Positions 7,071-12,643 of a DNA stretch of 12,643 nt are shown piece by piece. The notes beneath the pieces are model-generated. The model saw only the letters and a list, made by a program, of their open reading frames with translations, was not told the origin of the DNA and ran no database searches. The DNA is from Chitinophagaceae bacterium (GTDB lineage: Bacteria; Bacteroidota; Bacteroidia; Chitinophagales; Chitinophagaceae), in contig JALOMX010000089.1 in NCBI GenBank assembly GCA_025455245.1, forward strand, positions 1 to 12,643, in the 5' to 3' direction. Position numbers and translations under genes: made by a program. The first letter of the stretch is position 1. The number at the start of each line of letters is the position of its first letter.

Positions 7071-9164
7071 ATGAGAACATATTATTTGGCTCCGGTAGGC
7101 AACAATGCAGCGCTTACCTCTATATCGCTCGGTACCGTGAGGACGCTCGAGCGTTTGGGTATCCGTGCAGCTTTTATAAAGCCTGTTGCCGATAATTACC
7201 CTGGAGAGGAAGGCGAGCGTTCGGTAGGATTTGCACAGGCTCTTTTCAATATTAAAGTGCCCAAACCCATTTCTATTGACAGGGTTGAGTTCCTGATGAG
7301 TCATGGGCTGAAAGATCAGTTAATGGAGGAGATGGTAGCGATGAAGGGGCAGGGCGAAAGTGATGTAGACCTGCTTGTGGTGGAAGGCCTTGCGCACGAT
7401 CCGCATAAGCCATTGCTTGCATCCCTTAATGGAGATATTGCCCGTAACCTGCAATCGGATGTGATCTTAGTGGTAAACGCCGAGGATACCGATGCGGTAA
7501 ACATTGCTGAACAGATTGAAATAACGGTAGAACAATTTGGCGGCAGCGACAGGGTTTCTTTAGTGGGTTATGTGCTTACCCGGGTACCATCAAAAACCGA
7601 TGTACAGCAGCTTCACCGGCTGATTGCTCAAAACAGTAAGGTGGTTAATGAGGGCAGGTTGCCTTTGATTGGTGCAACCCCTTACGAACCCTCACACACG
7701 GCCCCAAGAATGCTGGATGTGGCGAATCACCTGAATGCAAAGATCCTTTTTCATGGAAACATTGAAACTGCAAGGGTGCGCGACATAATGGTGGCTACCC
7801 GCAGTATTGAATATGTGGTGGAAAGGCTCCGTCCCGGCGCACTTGTAATAACAGCAGGCGACCGCGATGATGTGCTTATTGCCACAAGTATGGCTGTAAT
7901 GCGGGGAACGCCGATTGCCGGATTACTGCTGACAAGCGGTTTTGAACCGAAGCATGTCATTAAAAAATTGTGCGCTCCGGCATTGATGCAAAAAATTCCA
8001 GTACTCCTCACTGAAGGTACCACGTATGAAACGGTAAATGCCCTTGGAAGGATGGACAACCATATTCCCGGTGATGATATTGAGCGTGCTACTTTGCTTG
8101 TAGATTTTGTGGCAGATCACCTGAATGGCGAGATACTTAAGGCAAAGGTTGACCTGCAAACAGAGTCGAGAATGCCTCCTGCTGCATTCAGGTATCAACT
8201 GATGCAGGCTGCCCGTAAAGCCAACAAAAGAATTGTTTTGCCGGAAGGTGATGAACCCCGTACCGTAAAGGCAGCAGTTATCTGCCACCAAAAAGGAATT
8301 GCGCGCTGCGTGCTGCTGGGCGACCGGAACTCCATTGAAGAAGTAGCTGAAGCGCAGGGTGTTGAATTACCTGCCGATCTTGAAATACTCAACCCCGATG
8401 AAATCAGGCATCGCTATGTAATGCCTTTGGCAGAATTGCGTAAAAGCAAGGGGATGACCCCTCCACAGGCTGAACAGCATCTTGAGGATAATGTTGTCAT
8501 GGGCACTATGATGATTGTTATGAATGAAGTGGATGGCCTTGTGAGCGGTGCCGTACATACAACTGCCAATACCATTCGTCCTGCTTTGCAGCTTATCAAA
8601 ACGGCACCCGGAGCCTCTATTGTTTCTTCAGTGTTCTTTATGCTGATGCCCGATCAGGTGTACGTTTACGGCGATTGTGCGGTTAATCCGGATCCAACGG
8701 CACAAGAACTTGCCGATATTGCTATACAAAGTGCTGATTCGGCAAAGGCATTCGGAATTTCACCGCGCGTAGCCATGATCAGCTATAGTACCGGTAGTTC
8801 GGGCGCAGGGGCCGATGTGGAAAAAGTGGCCGAAGCTACCCGTCTTGCCAAAGGAAAGCGCCCTGACCTGCTTATTGACGGTCCGCTTCAATATGATGCA
8901 GCTTCCGTTGAAAGTGTAGGCAGGCAGAAATCGCCCGGCAGCCCCGTTGCAGGCCGTGCCAACGTGTTTGTTTTCCCCGACCTGAATACAGGCAACACAA
9001 CCTATAAGGCCGTACAACGCAGTGCCAATGTGGTAAGTGTAGGTCCCATGCTGCAGGGATTGCGCCGCCCGGTGAACGATCTCAGCCGTGGTGCTTTGGT
9101 TGACGATATTGTATATACCATTGCCCTTACAGCCATACAGGCTACTCAACAAATAGAAGGGTAA
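7071..9164 (+). CDS. pta: Phosphate acetyltransferase, long (three-domain) form
   Basis: Pta converts acetyl-CoA + phosphate to acetyl phosphate + CoA, feeding AckA. The protein is 697 aa, close to the 714-aa E. coli enzyme and about twice the minimal enzyme of many Gram-positives and Methanosarcina. Residues about 1-220 form the P-loop-like N-terminal domain (YYLAPVGNNAALTSISLG at the start), and about 225-335 the DRTGG-type domain. These N-terminal parts are allosteric in E. coli. Residues about 373-690 are the catalytic PTA/PTB domain, with RIVLPEGDEPR (387-397), GDCAVNPDPT (534-543), SYSTGSSGAGADVEKV (571-586), LIDGPLQYDAA (601-611) and GPMLQGLRRPVNDLSRG (658-674). Ser672, Arg673 and Asp679 align by spacing with active-site Ser309/Arg310/Asp316 of the Methanosarcina enzyme. 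It is the second gene of the ackA-pta unit and is followed by a strong terminator. Confidence 0.97.
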   Translation: MRTYYLAPVGNNAALTSISLGTVRTLERLGIRAAFIKPVADNYPGEEGERSVGFAQALFNIKVPKPISIDRVEFLMSHGLKDQLMEEMVAMKGQGESDVDLLVVEGLAHDPHKPLLASLNGDIARNLQSDVILVVNAEDTDAVNIAEQIEITVEQFGGSDRVSLVGYVLTRVPSKTDVQQLHRLIAQNSKVVNEGRLPLIGATPYEPSHTAPRMLDVANHLNAKILFHGNIETARVRDIMVATRSIEYVVERLRPGALVITAGDRDDVLIATSMAVMRGTPIAGLLLTSGFEPKHVIKKLCAPALMQKIPVLLTEGTTYETVNALGRMDNHIPGDDIERATLLVDFVADHLNGEILKAKVDLQTESRMPPAAFRYQLMQAARKANKRIVLPEGDEPRTVKAAVICHQKGIARCVLLGDRNSIEEVAEAQGVELPADLEILNPDEIRHRYVMPLAELRKSKGMTPPQAEQHLEDNVVMGTMMIVMNEVDGLVSGAVHTTANTIRPALQLIKTAPGASIVSSVFFMLMPDQVYVYGDCAVNPDPTAQELADIAIQSADSAKAFGISPRVAMISYSTGSSGAGADVEKVAEATRLAKGKRPDLLIDGPLQYDAASVESVGRQKSPGSPVAGRANVFVFPDLNTGNTTYKAVQRSANVVSVGPMLQGLRRPVNDLSRGALVDDIVYTIALTAIQATQQIEG

Positions 9165-9199
9165 TCCATCGGCTGTTCCGTTACAGGATACTTAAAGGA

Positions 9200-9228
9200 G
9201 GGAGCATTTTTGTGATGCTCCCTTTTTT
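9200..9228 (+). terminator. Intrinsic terminator of ackA-pta
   Basis: GGGAGCAT (9200-9207) and ATGCTCCC (9215-9222) form a perfect 8-bp stem with a 7-nt loop, directly followed by six T. It begins 36 bp after the pta stop. Confidence 0.9.
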
Positions 9229-9334
9229 AATCTTTTGTCTCAATTCTTAACCACGAAAACCACTTCCGGAAATGGGTTATTTTCATAGTATTTATTAGTT
9301 AATATAATCCTTTTCAAACCGAAAAATGCCCTGT

Positions 9335-9363
9335 TTTGAGTACCTTTATAGTGATTATTTTTA
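9335..9363 (+). promoter_or_regulatory. Weak candidate promoter for the secreted repeat protein
   Basis: TTTG (9335-9338) and TATTTTTA (9356-9363, 7 of 8 to TAnnTTTG) are 17 bp apart, slightly short of the usual 19-20. This implies a leader of about 45 nt. TACCTTTA at 9341-9348 is an alternative -7 box without a -33 partner. Confidence 0.25.
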
Positions 9364-9414
9364 ATAGTTAACAGGGTGATCTCTGCTTAACACTTTATTT
9401 TTAAACCTAATGTT

Positions 9415-11328
9415 ATGAAAAAGGTTTTCATATTTTTTCTCATGACATTTTCCTGTATTTTTCTACCTGCACAAACCTGGACCGGCAATACGAACAGAGA
9501 CTGGAATACGGCAGCAAACTGGAGTCCTGCCGGTATTCCGGGTGCATCATCGAATGTATATATCCCTGGCTCGGTTGCAAGCGGAAACTGGCCGAAATTT
9601 TCAGGTAATGTCATTATAAATAGTATTGATATGCAGGCAGGCAGTCAATTGGATGTAAATGGATTTACACTGACCATCAATGGCAATACTACCTTTATTA
9701 AATTTACAGGCAGTACCCTCAATAACAGTAGCGGTTCAACGGATATTGAAGTTAATTTGAATACCGGGACCGGAGGTTTTTTTACCTTTTTCAGCAGTAA
9801 CAACGTAAATGATAATATTGTAATAAACCTTACAGGTTCCAATCAGTTTGTGGAAGGATACGATGGTACTCCAAACCAATATTTTGGTAATGTAAACTTT
9901 AATATTCATGATCAGCTTCCTGCTTTGATTTCATATCTCGTTCCTTCCATGTACCATGGTAATCTGAGCATATTCCGGACAGTTGCCGGTGGAACAAGTT
10001 TGTTTAATGCAGGTGCATCCATTCTGGGTAATTTTTCCTATACCAACCTTAAGGGTACAGGAACGGGCATTGGAAATCCCGGTGTCAAAACAAATATAGA
10101 TGGTATGATTTCTTTACATGTGTATTACCCGACACCCGGTGGTTTGGAAATGTACCAGGTTCATAATAAAACAGGGGGAGGTTCGGTATCAGTTGAAAAT
10201 TCTCTTGGGTTTGTTTTGAAGAATGACACTTTGGTGGTGGATTCCTTAGTGGTTAAAGGCTATAGAACCGGTCAATACGGTGACCTGTTTAAGAATAAAA
10301 TTACCGGTAACGTCAATATTGAGACTGCTGCAGATTATGGCGGCGGATTTATAACCCGCATCCAGAATAATGTTATCATTGGAAAAACCGTTTTTTCAAA
10401 CAATGGGAGTAATCCTCTTATTGAAGCGGATGCAGTTGGAACCGGAAATTCTTATACAGGAGATGTTACTTTTAATGCCTCAGCCGGACCCATTTACATA
10501 GCTTATAATGCTCCCATTCAATGCTCCAACAACCTGTTAATAAACCGAACCGCTCCTGGACATACGCAAGCCTTTACAAGTGGTGGAACCATAGGGGGGG
10601 ATTTTAGCTATACCAACCAATCGGCTGGGGCTTCACTTTTTGGCAATGGAGCCACTCCAACCAATATTGCAGGTAAAATTAATATAGAAACAGAAGAGAC
10701 CGCTCCCGGCATTTTTCAAATGGTCAGGATCAATAATCAAAAACCGGGTGGCAGTATCATTGTATTGCATCCTGAAGGATTTTATTTAACGAATAATAAC
10801 CTTTTTGTAAATCAATTTACCATTACAGGGTACAAAGGGCCAAATAATAATTATTTTAACGAAAACCTTGTTACCGGAAATGTGACCATTTCGGATGATC
10901 CGGCTTACACCGGCGGCTTTTATACCTATGTTAGAAGTAATTCTATTAAAGGAAACACCGTTTTTTCTAATCTGGGCACTAATGCGTTTCTTGAAGCTGA
11001 TTTGTCAGGAAGTGGCAACCAGTATAACGGAAATGTTACTTTCACTGCCTCTGCCGGTTCAATGTACATTGCTTATGCTGCTGCCCTGCATTGTAGTGGG
11101 AATGTAGTCATTACAAGTACTTCTCCGGGACAAATCCAGGCTTTTGCAAGTGGAGGTTTTATTGGTGGAAACCTTACCTATACGGACAGTATGGGTTTAT
11201 TTTATGGAAATTCTCAGGAGGCGGGCCTGATGGGTATCCGTATACGCGTAGGATGGGATTATTTTGCCTTTTTTCTGACAGTTTTTCTTTTCAGACAATA
11301 TGGTAGGGTGGTGGGTAAAATTGTATGA
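9415..11328 (+). CDS. Secreted repeat protein, probably C-terminally truncated
   Basis: The protein is 637 aa. Residues 1-20 are a clear signal peptide (MKKVFIFFLMTFSCIFLPAQ). The mature start TWTGNTNRDWNTAANWSPAGIP is a motif I associate with very large surface or secreted proteins of Bacteroidota. Three copies of a repeat of about 190 residues follow, starting near residues 108, 298 and 488. Each opens with a G-N-V-type strand and contains GGF, TVFSN-G, IEAD, NVTFxASAG and YIAY blocks. It is rich in N, G, T, S and aromatics with few charges, as in beta-helix or beta-sandwich adhesins. Copy 3 stops near residue 600 (LFYGNS). The last 37 residues have a hydrophobic stretch (WDYFAFFLTVFLF) and a basic end, unlike the repeats. 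No type IX secretion C-terminal domain is present. I infer a truncated adhesin or exopolymer-like protein, exported by Sec; its function is unknown. Confidence 0.75.
   Translation: MKKVFIFFLMTFSCIFLPAQTWTGNTNRDWNTAANWSPAGIPGASSNVYIPGSVASGNWPKFSGNVIINSIDMQAGSQLDVNGFTLTINGNTTFIKFTGSTLNNSSGSTDIEVNLNTGTGGFFTFFSSNNVNDNIVINLTGSNQFVEGYDGTPNQYFGNVNFNIHDQLPALISYLVPSMYHGNLSIFRTVAGGTSLFNAGASILGNFSYTNLKGTGTGIGNPGVKTNIDGMISLHVYYPTPGGLEMYQVHNKTGGGSVSVENSLGFVLKNDTLVVDSLVVKGYRTGQYGDLFKNKITGNVNIETAADYGGGFITRIQNNVIIGKTVFSNNGSNPLIEADAVGTGNSYTGDVTFNASAGPIYIAYNAPIQCSNNLLINRTAPGHTQAFTSGGTIGGDFSYTNQSAGASLFGNGATPTNIAGKINIETEETAPGIFQMVRINNQKPGGSIIVLHPEGFYLTNNNLFVNQFTITGYKGPNNNYFNENLVTGNVTISDDPAYTGGFYTYVRSNSIKGNTVFSNLGTNAFLEADLSGSGNQYNGNVTFTASAGSMYIAYAAALHCSGNVVITSTSPGQIQAFASGGFIGGNLTYTDSMGLFYGNSQEAGLMGIRIRVGWDYFAFFLTVFLFRQYGRVVGKIV
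9736..11214 (+). repeat. Three diverged repeats of about 190 codons in the secreted protein
   Basis: Copies begin near 9736, 10306 and 10876, a 570-bp period. Copies 2 and 3 are the closest (for example TVFSNNGSNPLIEADAVGTG against TVFSNLGTNAFLEADLSGSG); copy 1 is more distant. They have diverged at the DNA level, so recent exact duplication or simple assembly collapse is not evident. Copy 3 covers only about the first 110 residues of the period. Confidence 0.75.
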
Positions 11329-11357
11329 ACTAACAGTTTTATAAGGTAAGGAGTATT

Positions 11358-11365
11358 TACTTTTG
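11358..11365 (+). promoter_or_regulatory. dnaX -7 promoter box
   Basis: TACTTTTG is a perfect TAnnTTTG and is identical to the carA box. It ends 7 bp before the dnaX ATG at 11373, so transcription would begin at or within a few bases of the start codon. The -33 region is poor (TTTT at 11337-11340). Confidence 0.5.
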
Positions 11366-11372
11366 ACCTCCC

Positions 11373-12643
11373 ATGGAAAAATTTATTGTATCGGCCCTCA
11401 AGGAAAAATTTATTGTATCGGCCCTCAAGTACCGGCCACAGAATTTCAGTACGGTTATCGGGCAAAAACATATTACCACTACTTTAAAAAACGCCATTGC
11501 CAATAATACCCTTGCGCATGCATTTCTGTTTTGCGGACCAAGAGGGGTGGGAAAAACAACCTGTGCGCGCATTCTTGCCAAGACCATCAACTGCGAAAAC
11601 CTGCAACCCGATGGCGAGGCCTGTAATAAGTGCCGTAGTTGCGAATCGTTCAATAAAAGTTCTTCGCTCAATATTCATGAACTCGATGCAGCGAGCAACA
11701 ACAGTGTTGATGATATTCGCGATCTTGTAACGCAGATTCGCTTTGCACCACAGGAGGGAAAATACAAGATATACATCATCGATGAGGTGCACATGCTTAG
11801 TCAGGCTGCATTTAATGCATTTTTAAAAACCCTTGAAGAGCCGCCTCCCTACGCCAAGTTTATATTAGCAACCACCGAAAAACACAAGATCCTTCCAACG
11901 ATCCTCAGTCGTTGCCAGATTTTTGATTTCAAACGGATTACCAATGCCGATACGGTTGAACACCTTCTTGAAATTGTAGAGAAAGAAAATATTCAGGCAG
12001 AAAAAAGTGCCCTGCAGCTTATTGCTCAGAAAAGTGAGGGCTGTATGCGAGATGCGCTAAGCCTGCTGGATAAGATTGTAAGTTTTACGGGCGCTCAGGT
12101 TAATTATACCAATACCATTGAGCATCTCAACCTGCTTGATGAAGATCAGTATTTTAAACTGCTCGATTCTTTAATCAGGCAAGACATTGCCGCTGCCTTG
12201 CTGCTCTACGATACCATTCATGCACGCGGTTTCGAAGGTGATACCGTACTGAACGGTTTTGCATCAATGCTGCGCAATCTTTTGATTTGCAAGGATGGCC
12301 GGGCAGCTCAATTGCTTGATGTGCTCGAAGGAATGCAAACACGGTATGCAGATGCGGCAGCGCGCATCTCACTCAGCTATCTTGTTTCGGCATTACAGGT
12401 TATTTCGGATGCAGAAATGACCCTTAAAAGTGCCCGTAATAAACGTTTGCATGTAGAATTGGCGCTGATAAAACTTTGTTACCTGCAACAGGTAATTGAT
12501 CTTGCTGTGAGTTCAGAAGGGAAGGTTTTGAAAAAAAAACGGATTGAATCACCCGTTGCTGTTAAAGAAAGGCCACTGAGTCCCATATTGCTCAAAACGA
12601 CCCCTGCTGCCGGTAATGAGGCAAAGCTTACCATTTCTTCGCC
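11373..12643 (+). CDS. dnaX: DNA polymerase III subunit gamma/tau, 3' end off the window
   Basis: DnaX is the ATPase core of the clamp loader that places the beta clamp on primed DNA; the long tau form also tethers the polymerase. The frame is open for 423 codons to the window edge. Seen in order: Walker A GPRGVGKT (55-62); the four zinc-site cysteines 74, 84, 87 and 90; the conserved ELDAASNNSVDDIRDL (103-118); Walker B IIDEVHML (135-142); the SRC motif (179-181) with its arginine finger; and sensor 2 GCMRDALSLLD (223-233). The helical domain III runs to about 380. The N-terminus is odd: EKFIVSALK occurs twice (2-10, 11-19) before YRPQ, where family members have one copy. Three lysines (387-389) encoded by A9 lie at the start of the variable region, a likely frameshift site. 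The tau-specific C-terminus is not in view. Confidence 0.97.
   Translation, partial: MEKFIVSALKEKFIVSALKYRPQNFSTVIGQKHITTTLKNAIANNTLAHAFLFCGPRGVGKTTCARILAKTINCENLQPDGEACNKCRSCESFNKSSSLNIHELDAASNNSVDDIRDLVTQIRFAPQEGKYKIYIIDEVHMLSQAAFNAFLKTLEEPPPYAKFILATTEKHKILPTILSRCQIFDFKRITNADTVEHLLEIVEKENIQAEKSALQLIAQKSEGCMRDALSLLDKIVSFTGAQVNYTNTIEHLNLLDEDQYFKLLDSLIRQDIAAALLLYDTIHARGFEGDTVLNGFASMLRNLLICKDGRAAQLLDVLEGMQTRYADAAARISLSYLVSALQVISDAEMTLKSARNKRLHVELALIKLCYLQQVIDLAVSSEGKVLKKKRIESPVAVKERPLSPILLKTTPAAGNEAKLTISS
11376..11429 (+). repeat. Exact 27-bp in-frame tandem duplication at the dnaX N-terminus
   Basis: Copies at 11376-11402 and 11403-11429 are identical, each encoding EKFIVSALK. Because 27 is a multiple of three the frame is kept and nine residues are added. 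The family consensus as I know it (M-E-x-F-x-V-S-A-x-K-Y-R-P) has the unit once. Confidence 0.95.
12531..12547 (+). promoter_or_regulatory. Candidate programmed slippage site (tau/gamma switch) in dnaX
   Basis: Nine consecutive A (12531-12539) are read in frame as Lys-Lys-Lys. A -1 ribosomal slip, or one extra A in the transcript, gives Lys-Lys-Lys-Thr-Asp and then TGA at 12545-12547, ending the protein just after domain III, as E. coli gamma does. A purine-rich AGAAGGGAAGG lies 5 nt upstream (12515-12525), reminiscent of the stimulatory Shine-Dalgarno-like element in E. coli dnaX. I see no convincing downstream stem-loop. Confidence 0.5.

Noticed and set aside
6429..7304. 291-codon minus-strand frame opposite ackA and pta
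   Set aside because: Antisense shadow; serine/proline/threonine-rich composition is typical of a reversed frame, and both sense genes are unambiguous.
10594..10600. G7 run in the secreted repeat protein as a phase-variation tract
   Set aside because: It encodes Gly-Gly at a position where the sister repeat also has Gly-Gly, the frame is open, and seven G is short for a contingency locus.
1..12643. CRISPR array, tRNA/rRNA, transposase, phage or defence genes
   Set aside because: I looked on both strands and found no spaced repeats, cloverleaf genes or recognisable mobile or defence proteins.

Overview
The window looks like chromosome from a member of the Bacteroidota, of moderate GC by eye. 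Four things point there. The glucosamine-6-phosphate deaminase is fused to a PIG-L deacetylase domain. The DnaX N-terminus is of the Bacteroidota type. A large secreted repeat protein has a 'TWTG...W...NW' opening. Several starts are preceded by Bacteroidota-type -7 boxes (TAnnTTTG) and none by a clear Shine-Dalgarno. I cannot place it below phylum; Chitinophagales or Sphingobacteriales are plausible.

Layout, left to right. A barrel-only Omp85/BamA-like outer-membrane protein runs leftward off the edge (947 to 1). Divergent from it is an acidic cytosolic protein I do not recognise (1038-1994). A strong hairpin terminator separates that gene from the convergent nagB/PIG-L fusion (3999 to 2093, minus strand), which is frameshifted by an exact 8-bp tandem duplication. 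Divergent from nagB is carA (4349-5443), a monocistronic unit with its own promoter box and terminator. After about 430 bp with no convincing gene come ackA and pta (5875-9164), 2 bp apart and closed by a terminator. Next is a secreted protein with a repeat of about 190 residues (9415-11328) that stops in the middle of its third repeat. Last is dnaX (11373 to the right edge), which has an exact in-frame 27-bp tandem duplication at its N-terminus and an A9 slippery run just after its clamp-loader core.

Functionally this is mostly core metabolism and replication: amino-sugar entry into glycolysis, carbamoyl phosphate for pyrimidines and arginine, overflow acetate and ATP formation, and the DNA polymerase III clamp loader. 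Two cell-envelope proteins lie among these genes. I see no tRNA, rRNA, CRISPR array, transposase, phage gene or defence island.

I do not find a new multi-gene system. The parts most worth a second look are local. They are the two perfect tandem duplications inside conserved genes (one breaks nagB, one is silent for reading frame in dnaX), the likely tau/gamma switch in dnaX, and the abrupt end of the repeat protein.
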